Assembly (NCBI RefSeq): GCF_027943255.1
Contig: NC_072892.1
Coordinates: 28,853,792 to 28,917,791 of the forward strand
From: Anastrepha obliqua
Taxonomy: Eukaryota > Arthropoda > Insecta > Diptera > Tephritidae
DNA length: 64,000 nt
Direction of reading: 5' to 3'
Shown: piece after piece, positions 12,640-24,400 of the stretch
Numbering within the stretch: position 1 is the stretch's first letter
Layout of the letters: each line of letters starts with the position of its first letter
Notes under the pieces: generated by a model
What the model was told of the DNA's origin: nothing
Databases searched by the model: none
Seen by the model: the letters and a program-made list of their open reading frames with translations, nothing else
Position numbers and translations under genes: made by a program

Positions 12640-14120
12640 TTTCTTTCAAGGTGTGTCTTTGTTTGTTACTGAAAATGAGGCGGAATTAAAATATTTTAGA
12701 TGTGTTTACAAAAATCCGCGAAAACTTATCATCATTTATTATTTTTTATATGTCCTTACATATGTATGTTTATATTGCTGTAAATAAAGTGGAGTATTCA
12801 GAAATATTGGGCCCCTTTGTAATTAGCTGCCTACGCCTTTGCATAGAAGAATCATTCATTTGTGTGCATTTTCAAAACACCTTCCAAAAAGACATGCATA
12901 CATATCTACATACATAATGCATGTATACAAAGATATCCCCACTTAATTGCTTATACTCTATACATACATACATATGGCTGTGTATATGTACCTACTTATG
13001 TACATATGCCCACATTATGCATGATATGCACACAGGCATGAGCTGAAAGTAGTTTTTAAATTATAATAATTGAAAAAGCAATTGTGTACAAATGCGTGGA
13101 TGTATGTATATGCCCATACCTACGTGTAAGTATGTACATACAGACATGCCATATGAACCATGATTATTTTGCCAAAGAATGTGGAATGACCACCTCTAAA
13201 AATCCGATACTCAACGCTGGCATTGCACAAATGTCTGTATTCAAAGCGCATTTACATGCATATGCATGACACATGTATGTATGTATGTATGTATGTATGC
13301 GTGTATGCACACAAGCTAGACGAACATGAATGCCTATAGCTTGGTAGAATAAAGTACGATGGGAGTTTAAATAACTCAGGGTTTAGTCTTCACATTTTTG
13401 TTTGCATTTTATTCTACGGATGTTTGTATGTTTGTATTTATTTTACTGCTTTCTCAACCTTAATTTTCTCCATTCCATTTTCAAATCAATTCGTGTGCCT
13501 TTATGCACTCATGTACGAGTTATAACCCTGCAGTAAATGTATCTAGTTCCGAACTAGCGGGTTCACTAAACTTCGGTGTTCGTCACTGGTCCCACGCAAA
13601 GTAGTTTTTTTGTAAACAGTTGGCGAATTTATCATTTATTTGTAATCATGTCCGAAGAGGAAGGTTATTTTCCTGCCTCTCTCTGGTGCTGGTATGCCAA
13701 CTATTTCACTACAATCAGCGCCCGTACCGTCTACGTGGTTAATGCGTACTACTACACTCACTGGTGCCATTGCACTCTACAGTTTACTAGATCTAATGAG
13801 TCAACTTCCTCACTAATGAGGATTTTTTACAATATTTTTATATTTTATATTTAGTTCATTGTTTATTAAGTATTTGAATATCTAATGAATCTTAAAGTGG
13901 AAGATAAGTAGGTATGAACCTATTATTATTATATATTAGTTTGGGAGAAAAAGAAATCCATTATCATAGTCGATCTTTAGCTCATGGGCGATGCAGCGAC
14001 TACTAACAGTCTGTCAACTTCGATTATTTCTGTGAATTTGTCGACATTTTCTCTAACATCAAAAATGCCTCAAATGCCTTAAATGCCAAAATGCCCACAA
14101 AAATCATTCACAGTTTCAGT
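12640..14120. other. no recognised gene; microsatellite inside
   Basis: Many TACATA/TATGTA runs. The open frames here arise from these repeats or chance. Nothing else could be supported. Confidence 0.45.
13272..13304. repeat. (TATG)n microsatellite
   Basis: About six to seven ATGT units in a row. Confidence 0.9.
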
Positions 14121-14124
14121 GGGC

Positions 14125-14360
14125 CTGGATTGCATTTTTGTCTTTATCAAATAAAAACTGTAAAATATACCGAATTTTCTCTTTGTTGACTTCCATTGCT
14201 CATACCCTGTAACGCACAACTGAATGTAACAAACAAAAAACAGCAAAATAATTTTTAATGTGAAATGTCACCTTGACAAGGAGCATAAACTTTAAATTAT
14301 TTGATCAATACTTTACGAGATATAAATTACTACAGTCATCTATCGCAAAATAATGTATTT
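14125..14360 (-). mobile_element. mariner 5' end fragment, inverted copy
   Basis: Complement of 9960-10190: it holds TGTCACCTTGACAAGGAGCA, CAACTGAATG and GACTTCCATTG in mirror order, and encodes on the minus strand the same start (EVNKEKIRYILQFLFDKDKN). Confidence 0.75.
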
Positions 14361-14387
14361 CGTTGTTCCTAAACTATTCTATAATAA

Positions 14388-14485
14388 GTAGGTTAGGTTA
14401 GATTATGTTAAAGCGGTTGTTCACTGTGGGACCCACTCAGGCTCATAGCCCATTGTGATGCCGCGTGGGGAGCTTGCCCTTATAA
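14388..14485 (-). repeat. LINE 3'-end-like GGTTAGGTTAG sequence
   Basis: AGGTTAGGTTAG followed by CATAGCCCATTGTGATGCCGC. A similar CGTAGCCCATTGCGGTGCCGC is at about 44650. These resemble the 3' untranslated ends of the antisense LINE at 41165; the link is inference. Confidence 0.45.
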
Positions 14486-14727
14486 TAAGTATAAAGTGTA
14501 AAATTGTATTCAAACTATGTACATTATATCACATCTTTAATGCCATCGATTTGCATTTCCAAAGTTTTACAAACATATTTTGTGTATGAAATTAAAATTT
14601 GGTTAATATTAAAATGTAAATTAGATTAAAAACACCTTTTGCCGCTTCGCAGAGCTTGAATTTTTGAATAGACAGCATCATCCGGACTTATTAATTTTTT
14701 ATTGCTTTTACTTATTCATCTTTATGT

Positions 14728-15020
14728 CGGTGGCCGACGTATCCGAAGGTTGGTGCGTGATTACCATTCGGAAGTTCACAAATTCGAATCTTCGGAAATG
14801 AAACATTAAATGCTAGACATTTTTTTAATAGCGCCCTCCCCTTGGCAGGTAATGGCAACGCTCGAGTGTATTTCTGTCCTAAAGAAACTCTTCATAAAAA
14901 ACCGTTCAGAGGCGATATAAAATTGTAGGAACAATTTGTGGAACAACATCAAGACATGTAGCGCAAATAGAAAGAGGAGCTCAGTCAAACACCCAAAAAG
15001 GGTGTAAGTGCCAATTATAT
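14728..15020 (+). repeat. tRNA-derived SINE copy
   Basis: Head GGTGCGTGATTACCATTCGG, B-box-like AATTCGAATC, then GGTAATGGCAACGCTCGAGTG, TGTGGAACAACATCAAGAC and GGAGCTCAGTCAAACACC. Nearly full length, diverged. Confidence 0.8.
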
Positions 15021-15029
15021 ATTTATATT

Positions 15030-16010
15030 GCCCTAGCATCGCTGCCGCAGGAAAACTCATTTTATTAAGAAAGTTATTTTGTTTAGTAGTGCATGCTTTG
15101 CTATAACTATGTTCCTACAGTACTTCCAGATTGTGTCGATAGGTATAACCGTGTCTCTTTTCCTCTTATTACGCTAATATTCCATGTCATGAAATTTGGA
15201 AAACCCGTGATATTAGTGGGCAGGTCGAAACTAAATATTAATGGATTATATTTCTTCAGTACTTATTTTTTGTTTTTTGTGCTCCGTTTACCTATTCCTG
15301 GAAGACTGCCATGCCTCTTTTACCGATGCCGTCCACTTTTCTAAATTTTTAAGGCTTTAATAATTCATGTCCTTGTACCAAATTTCGGTATTCAGAAACG
15401 AATGGTTCCTAAAATACGAGTATTAATGTTAAAAAGTTGGTTTGTATGGGAGGGGCCACACAACCCCTTATTTTAAATTCATTTTACTATGCCTATATCC
15501 TTTCGGCAAATGCAAGGTAATAAGTTGACGAAGTTGCATTGCAATCCCATGACTGCTTTGGCAGCTTTTAAAATACATGCAAACAAACAAATATCCATTT
15601 TTATATAAGAGATAGGCCGTTAACTGCTCATTTTTATAATATGAATTCACTTTTTCACTACCGACTTATTTGATGTTTGCTCACTTTCGCACTTCAGTTT
15701 CAACTGAACACATTACAACATTTTATAACACAAAATGCACTAAAAACGTAAAAATAATAATAAAAAAATCTGTGAAATTATGGCATCACTCTAGATATTG
15801 ATGTTTGTGCATGATTTGGGCCGTTGACTTGAGATCGATGACAGCATTCGGGGGCATAACTGGTAGTTGTTCTAAACGCTATTCGATACGTACATACGTA
15901 CATACATATATACGAAATATTTTATTTATTCATTTATATGAGATATAGTTATAAATATTTGCATTAAAAGGAGTAAACTAACAGCTGGGCTTCATAAACT
16001 ATAGTTACGG
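15030..16010. other. no recognised feature
   Basis: AT-rich sequence with short chance frames only. Confidence 0.45.
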
Positions 16011-16017
16011 TAATAAA

Positions 16018-16863
16018 GGGTGGTCCATATAGCGTTTGCTTTTTGAACCACCTATTTTTTTGAGAATGGTAACACAAATGGCATGTCAAATGTGTTCATA
16101 ATTTACCTAAAGGTTTGACATTTATAAAATGGGACGCTATACGCTTGAACAAAATTGGGAAATATTGAAAACCTATTTCCAAAGTGGTGAGTCTTCTTCT
16201 TTTTTTCTGATTTTCACATCGGTGACTACGTCAATAAGCAAAATTGTCGGATTTGGGCCTCAGAAAATCCACACGCTACTGTAGGGAAGCAAATGCATCC
16301 ACAACGAGTCACTGTTTGGTGCGGTTTTTGGTCTGGCGGCATCATCGGACCATTTTTTTTTTTTGCATGCTCAACGAGTTGTTTCCAAAAATTGAAGAGG
16401 ATGACATGGACGACATTTGGTTTCAACAGAACGGTAAAACTTGTCACACTGCCAAAGTTAAACTCGAACTTTTGGCTACCGTTTTTGAAAACCGAATAAT
16501 CAGCCGAAATTCCGATATCAATTGACCGCCTCGGAGCTGTGATTTAAGCCCGTTGGACTATTTTTTGTGGGGAGCCGTTAAGGACAAATGCTATGCGAAC
16601 CATCCAGAGACGATTGATGCTTTAAAACATGAAATCGAAGTTGCCATTCATGAAATTGGAGCCCAAACAATCGAAAATGTGCTTAAAAATTGGGTTGATC
16701 GAATGGCCTACTGTAAAGCCAGTCGTGGCAGTCATTTGAACGATATTATTTTTCATTCATAAATGACAATATTCAATCTTCAAATAAAAAAAAAGTTTGA
16801 AAAAATATTGATTAGTTTTTTTTATAGCCAATTCAAAAAGCAAATTTTACATGGCCCACCCTA
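16018..16863 (+). mobile_element. Tc/mariner-type element with internal deletion
   Basis: Inverted ends: left GGGTGGTCCATATAGCGTTT, right complement GGGTGGGCCATGTAAAATTT, then both GCTTTTTGAA. The transposase begins MGRYTLEQNWEILKTYFQSGE at 16130 and jumps after a deletion to FHIGDYVNKQNCRIW. The element is about half the usual length. Confidence 0.88.
16130..16762 (+). pseudogene. Tc/mariner-type (DDE_3) transposase, deleted
   Basis: Pieces in order: MGRYTLEQNWEI, DFHIGDYVNKQNCRIWASE, MHPQRVTVWCGFWSGGIIGP, DDIWFQQNGKTCHTAK (the catalytic Asp of QQDG is Asn), CDLSPLDYFLW-like and IENVLKNWVDRM. Frame changes occur near 16300 and 16520. Dead. Confidence 0.85.
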
Positions 16864-17172
16864 TAGCACAAAATCAGTTAAACTGTACTCGCCTTGCATT
16901 ACCTTGGCATAGAAAAGTGGCTAGTTTCAACGTCAGTGATACAGCGGCAATTGACACTAGTGACACTGGCGGCAAACGTATGTATGCAAGTATGTATTAT
17001 ATATACAAACGGACATACTCGCTTTCCCTTTATTTTTATTTTCAGAATCAGATGAGCCGGCATTTCCGAGCCATGCTATGCACCGCGTTTTGTGAGCCCA
17101 ATTCACAAGGCAACTCAGCAAGTCGGCTAGTTTTGTATCGCGTTTCGAAGTGTGAACATACTATACATACTA

Positions 17173-17862
17173 AAGTGGTGCACAAGTCGACATATATGTG
17201 CTTTCAAATCATTTGCTAAATTCACACAACAATGCAGTGTTTTGTTCTCAACTAACAGTAACAGGCAATAGCAGCTAGAGAGAAAACCAAATCATGCTTT
17301 TGCACGACTTGTTTCTCTCTCAGCATTGTCACAACACACATATTTCGGCAAGATAGCAAGAAAAGCAATGACACTGAAAGGCAATGAAAAACAATTCAAT
17401 TCAAACAAGTGAATTGTGTCAAATGTGGATTATTTACTTACATGAATTCCTGATATTTTAAAATCAAATAGGCAGTTAATGTTTGGTATGATGGTTTTGT
17501 AGAATAAAAATTAAATTCTTATTAATATTTGAATACAACTTACACTTTGCCTGCAAATATTCTCTGCTAATACACACTACGTACATACATACATATGACA
17601 CCAATTCACACATTGTACTTGATGTCTTTCGGCAAAGCTTGTATGACAATGTTTTTCTACCATTGCCATGCAAGCATATAAGCAGCGTCGTGCAATTCGT
17701 GTACTGTCGATAGAGCCGAAGTAGTATTGCTTGTTGAAGACAGTTTTTCTTCGTTGCTGTTCAAGTTGTGTGCCTACATTGCTTTTTGTCATCACAAACA
17801 GTGTCACATGCAATGTGTGATTTGTTGCTTTGTAATAAGCAAGTCATTTGTGCACCACTTTA
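17173..17862. repeat. possible TIR element
   Basis: TAAAGTGGTGCACAA at about 17172 is inverted at about 17850 (TTGTGCACCACTTTA). No coding content was recognised inside and target duplications are unclear. Confidence 0.4.
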
Positions 17863-18374
17863 ATACATACATTTTGTCTAGGCGGGATTTAAATACATTT
17901 GGTGCGCGCTTACTAAACTGAGCAACTTTACGTTAAATAGCCTGTATCTTATTGCAAAGCCAACACACAAGATAGTTTGAAAAAATACTAATAATTTCTG
18001 TAAAATATAAATTAAATATGTATCTACGCTTGCTTGTCAGTTAAGAATGCATAAAAAGGCATGTTAATGCGATACATTTTGTGTGGACTCATACATACTT
18101 TCATACTCGTTCGTACATACAAACACATATGCATGTGCACATCTTTTTTGCAATTTCGCACTGGGGTATTCTTTGCTTTTAGATCATTGACGTTTCTGCA
18201 GCTTTGAGCTACTATGAAAAGTAAAACAACAACAAAAAAATGTGTGCATTGAATGAAGCAGACAATACAAATATGACCAACTTCTTAGCAAAAGTATAAC
18301 AAATATTTCTATACGCACTTGCGATTAAACTCAAAGTTACAGCTACAATTCTGTGCGCATTGTATTGCACGAAC

Positions 18375-18410
18375 ATGAAATTCCCAAACTGCGTGCTGAA
18401 CTATGTTCAG
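18375..18410 (+). CDS. pyd: pyd candidate first coding exon (12 codons)
   Basis: Reads [12 protein letters not shown] and ends at a good donor (CAG then GTAAGC). It ends on a whole codon, which is the phase needed by the PDZ1 exon at 20602. The start has A at -3. The first in-frame stop upstream is TAA at 18297, with no other in-frame ATG between, so the peptide begins here. The exon would place a short N-terminus directly before PDZ1. No clear core promoter was seen upstream; the 5' UTR should lie in about 18200-18374. The position and phase fit strongly, but 12 codons could match by chance. Confidence 0.7.
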
Positions 18411-21400
18411 GTAAGCAATGAAAGCTATTATAAAGGGAACAATTATTTATATTCATATTGATGATTTCCGTTGACCATTTTAGGTAAGGAGGTAATCTCT
18501 AACCGGAATGTAATTTTATAGTGCGCGTACTTTATGCTCTCAAAACATGTGTGTATACGAGTACATACCTACATACATACATATGGATGTATATTCTTGT
18601 ACTTATAATTCAATTGCACTGATTGGCAGTAAAGACTTACATACATACTTACAAATGTGTGTAGTATTTGTAGTTACTTCAGTAGTTAAACAGGGTGGAG
18701 CAAAATTAATCACCCTAATAGCCTAAACAGACGACGGCGGTAATCGATATTACCGGCGTGGTTAATTCTGATTGACTTTGTAGTGTGACAGACGGTTGTT
18801 ACGCGTATTAGTGAACAGCTGATTTGTTTATTGGATAGTTTTATCAGTAAAAGATGGAGCGCAAGCAACAAATATGGGTGTTAGCTGCCTTGATACTAAA
18901 AAATAATTATTTATTTAAAAACAATCTATTGCTATTTCTCAAATTGCTCCGCTATATGAAAAGAATTAATGAATTTTGAACGTGTTTGTGCAAACTTCTT
19001 CTCTTTGAAAGTTTCATTATTTTTCATGCACAGTAGATATTAACTGTCATATTCGGCAATGCTGCTATCGAAAATTCGCTAATCCACTTAAATTATGAGA
19101 ATTAAGTCTAGTTGTCAAATCGCATTAATTGCACTTACCTTCTGAGATAATTCCGCATTAAGTCGTTAATCCCGACTAACGCCACCGTCTGTCTAGGCTG
19201 ATTATAAGATTTATAGTTCTTGCAAATCGTGTCGTACGTCAATCATATTTGACATTCGTTAGCTGCAGTATATAAACAGGCAAGCAATGGAACGCGTAAA
19301 GGCCAAAATAACGATTTCTATCACGCGAAATTATATTTTTTTCTTTTTCTGGTTTTTCAGTAAAAAAGTTATTTAAAAATAAAATTGATGACTAATTTTG
19401 CGCCACCTTGTACAAAAAATTCAACTGAATTGAAATATTTAAATAATTTTTTAAATTATTTAAATTATATTAAATTATTATTTATTTTAAATTATTATTA
19501 AATTATTATTTATTTTAAATTATTATTAAATTAATATTTAAATTATTTCACTTTGGTCCACATAAAAATTATAGAAGAATAATTCCTTGCATAAAACCTT
19601 GATAGATCAGGGCCGAACTCGTCCTCCATTTTTCTTCTCCGACCGGCAGATGCTTTTCCTGGTAAAAATTGGAGCAAAATAATTTGCTATTACTTCCCGG
19701 AGAAGGAAAATTGCTAGAAAAAACTTCGTCTGTAACTTTAATTTCTATGTCTTTTGTGGATATATCGAGCTTCGAGGTTAAACCCAGGCCTTTCAGATGT
19801 CATAAACAGTTGAATTCGATGAATTTAACCCCTCACCGACCTCACGTGTTGTTATTCGTCTTTATCAGCTACAACCGGCCTTCCAGAATGTGGTGCATTT
19901 GCGACATCAAAATTGCCGGATCGAAATTTTGCAAGCTAGTTATGGCACTGGCGTATTGTCAACACGTCTTCTCCATACACATCGGTTAATTTCTTTCTGG
20001 CTGAACCGCATTTCTATCTTTTCAATAGTAAAAAAGTAAAATATAAGGAAAATGCTACTTATTGTTCTCCATATTAAAAAGGGCACCTTAGCATATAAAG
20101 ATGCCTTCAAAAATTGAGCTTAGATATTTTGTTTAAAAGAAACATGTAAAAATGTATATTCTTTCTGGTTTCACTATTTTTAAGCAAAAGACGGCTCTTA
20201 ACAACATTTAAATGCCCACTATGAGCACGTCTACAGTCGATTCATGAATGCATCATTGTGATATCTCGGCAATAATTTTCGCTACAACAGCGGGATTTTC
20301 AACATAAAGTCCAGTTTTTGGTCTTTAATCTGCAAATTCATTTTCTATCCTCGACAGAACCAGTTTCTTGAAATTTTTTTTACCAACCTTTAAACTATCG
20401 ACTCATTCGGACGTTTATATTCAGCAAAAAAATCATGAGTTTTGCGATATGTTGTTCTTAAAGACAACTTATGCATACATCCCTACATACTCGTACATGG
20501 GTGTGCATTCCGCATGTAAATATGCGAATTTATTTTTACTTTTTTTAATTTTAATTCTGAATAACTTACTTATATTTGGTTTTATTTCTATGTAATTTCA
20601 GGGCGATCGTACAACGTGGGAGTATCATACGGTGTCTGTAACACGTGTTCCGGGATATGGATTCGGTATAGCCGTTTCAGGTGGTCGAGATAACCCACAT
20701 TTTGCTAATGGTGATCCCTCAATTGCTGTAAGCGACGTACTAAAAGGCGGCCCTGCCGAGGATCGCTTACAGTGAGTAACTTAATTACATGCAAATGAAT
20801 AAATACCGGGTTTTTCAATAAATTTTGCGGTTCAATAAGAAAAACACAATTTTATGGTTTGAAAGACTTTTTATTATTCAGTATAATCTTCCTGCACTTC
20901 AATTCACTTCTTCCAACGAGATTCCAATTTATCAATGCCATACCTGAAGTGAGAATCTGGAAACGTTGCAAAATACGCTTCCACAGCTGTTATGACATCA
21001 TCATTTGTTGAAAAACGCTTTCCAAGCACGCATTTTTTTTAGGTCTGGAAATAGATGGAAATCGCTGGGGGCCAAACCTGGTGAATACGGTGAATGCTCC
21101 AACAATTCGAACTTTAATTCATAGATTTTAGCCATTGTCAAAATGCTCTTGTGACACAGTGCATTGTCCTGATGAAAATTAGTTTTTTTCTCACTTTATT
21201 TTTTCACGAACTTTTTTCTTCTGCTTATTACAAAAATTACAATAATATTTAGAAATTATTGTTTTACCAGTTTGCAAGTAATCCATAAACAAAATTCATT
21301 TCGCATAAAAAAAACGGAGGACTCAGAAAGTCCTTTAGACTCCTCGCGATTCAATTTCCACTTCAACCATTTCACATATCTACCTACCTACCTTTTTGGC

Positions 21401-24400
21401 CGATTTCTGGACACGAACTCGTTTCGGAGCCGAACAACCAGGTTCACACCACTTTTTAGCCTCTTTTTTTCATTTAGGATCATGGTGATAGACCCAAGCC
21501 TCAACCATAGTGATGAATCGACGCACAAAATCCACTTCATCCTTTTGAAATCGCTCTAAATTTTGCTGAGAAAGTCGCACTCGAATGCATTTTTGTTCCA
21601 TTGTTAGCGAATGTGGTACCCTTTGTGCCGTTACTGCTCAATGAGATGCCTAGGGATTATAATAAATCTGTCTCAGTCACTCGACGATTTTCCAATATTA
21701 TATCTGGCATTTTTTGTACCATTTCTGGTGTTGTTACTGTTTTTGGATGCCTTTGATGTGGATCGTCTTCAAGGCTGGTACGACCACGTTTAACCCCTTG
21801 CCGTGCCGTTTAGCTCGGTGAAACTCAAAATAATATAAACTTTAAATTCAGCAACCCATATTTCTAATGTTCTTATAAATGGCGAAAAGTCCTTATGCGA
21901 TTTTAACATTCGTTCATAAATTTCCTTTGCTAAAAATAAGAATTCAATCACTGCACGATACTTGATTTTTTGGATGGTAGAAAATGAATTGACAGATTGA
22001 TATTCAGATTCATAAGAAAAGTGTACCAACATAACAAAAAAATGTAAGCTAGTAGCAACGTCCTCTCTTATCGAACCGCACAACTTATTGAACAACCTGG
22101 TATTTTGCCAAAAACGCACTCAGAACATATTAGCGTTATTTACAGTGGCTTTCAAGATTCTTCTCCGCAAATAAATGGAATTAAGCCGTGAATATTTTCA
22201 TGCAATTAATATTCACAATTTTGGCGCGTTAGCACTCAGTTTGATCAGAATGCCTTTCCAATAGGCGAGCTCTCTGTTCAGTTACAGTAGACACATTTTT
22301 TAAATCACATAAAACTTTATTTATAACAAATTAGTTAATATAATTAATTTAATATAAAAATTACTTTCATATATTTTATTTGTCTTTAACAGAGTCAACG
22401 ATCGAATAATATCTGTGAATGGAGTTTCTTTAGAAAATGTTGAATATGCCACTGCGGTGCAGGTGCTAAGAGATAGCGGCAACACAGTAGCGCTTGTTGT
22501 TAAACGGCGCGTTCCTATTAGCTCCACAGCACAAAATCATCAGCCTCCTAATATGAGTTCGCTCGGATTAACGGCGCCAAATATGAATGTCAATGCCATA
22601 CCAATTCACACGAGCGGCGCATTGACTGGAGCGAGTCAATCCAACTCATTGAATACTTCGCTCGTACAAAACAATACAGCGCAACCCATTAAAGTGACTC
22701 TCACTAAGGGAAGTAAAAAGGACGACTATGGCATTGTGCTTGGCTGTAGATTATTTATCAAGGAAATTTCGACGAAGGCTCACGATCAGTTGGCCGCAAA
22801 CGGCTATTCGCTACAAGAAGGTGACGTAATCACACGGATACACAACACAAATTGTGGGGATACGATGAGCTTAAAGGAGGCAAAGAAAATAATCGATGGC
22901 TGCAAGGAGCGTTTAAATTTGGTTGTGTTGCGTGATATCACCAATCAGGCTGTAACAGCAATCACCAATCAGCTGAACAACTCTACAACACAATCAAACT
23001 TGTATATCAGTCACCAATCGCAGGTTTCCAACTGTAGTAACAATCTGGATGATCCCTATTTAAATGGTGGTACGAATTACTCATCGCAAAATTTGTATGT
23101 ACAACCACCGACGCGCTCATTGGCGAATGGCCCATCAAATGGATTGAACGACGAAAAGAGCAACCTAACGCCTAGGGGTCGTTCGCGTGGACCCATTATG
23201 GATGCTGTTTCACTTTCGCAGCTTGATCGTCCAGTAACGCCACCAAATGATATCCGTGCACGCACCGATGAACCACCGCGACCACCACCGCCTCGAGGCA
23301 ATGGTACTGGCAGCACAGAAAATTTTTATAGTTCCCGTCGACAAATTTGCGAATCCGAGCAGTTGGCACACCCAAGGCAATCATCGGAGCCACGCTTTAT
23401 ATCATTCCAAAAAGAGGGAAGTGTGGGAATACGACTAACCGGTGGCAATGAGTCTGGAATTTTCGTTACAGCCATACAACCGGGTTCGCCAGCATCTTTG
23501 CAAGGTCTGATACCGGGCGATAAAATTATAAAAGTCAACGATATGGACATGCATGGTGTAACACGTGAAGAGGCGGTGCTATTTCTGCTCAGCCTGCAAG
23601 ATCGCATTGATTTGATTGTACAATATTGCAAAGAAGAGTACGACGAAGTGGTAACGAATCAACGTGGGGACTCCTTTCATATTAAAACCCACTTTCACTG
23701 CGATCATCCGTCGAAAGGTGAGATGGCTTTTAAAGCCGGAGATGTGTTTCGAGTCATTGATACACTGCACAACGGTGTTGTCGGCTCTTGGCAAGTACTG
23801 AAAATAGGACGAGGGCATCAGGAGATGCAGCGTGGTGTTATACCAAACAAATCCCGAGCCGAAGAGTTGGCGACAGCACAATTTAATGCCAATAAAAAGG
23901 AAATGAATTCAAATGAGTCCCGTGGAAATTTCTTTCGAAGAAGGCGGTAAATTGCTTTTCATATTTTTTCTAATAATTTACTTTATTATTTTCGGTATTT
24001 GATTAATAATTTAAAATTTTATATTTGTTTAATACAGAATTTCTCGTAGATAAATATTTATGTGGTTATTATGAGTGAGTGCTTATTAGAATGGCCGATA
24101 GTGCGAGGTATCCAGATCCCGCGGTGCTGAGTCTTCTCTTCGCTGACGTTTCTGTATGGTTTGTCGTTTTCAATGGTGTTTTTCCAGCCTTTTGTTGATT
24201 TGCCTGTCCTTCTATTCATTACCTCCATCTGCAACACTTGCCTCACTGAGTGATTCTCTGGTCCGATCATTACATGACCGCACCAGCGTAGTCGGTTTTC
24301 CTGGAGCTTAGTGCTGATTGCAGCAATTTTATTGCTACAAGAATAGTTATTGCTATTTGAATCTTGTCCAGCAGTGTAACACCACTGGCCCACCTCAGCA

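Noticed and set aside
13084..13269. Possible upstream pyd exon with GTAAG-like donor
   Set aside because: The frame is made of TATG/TACA repeats and the donor phase and context do not fit 20602 convincingly.
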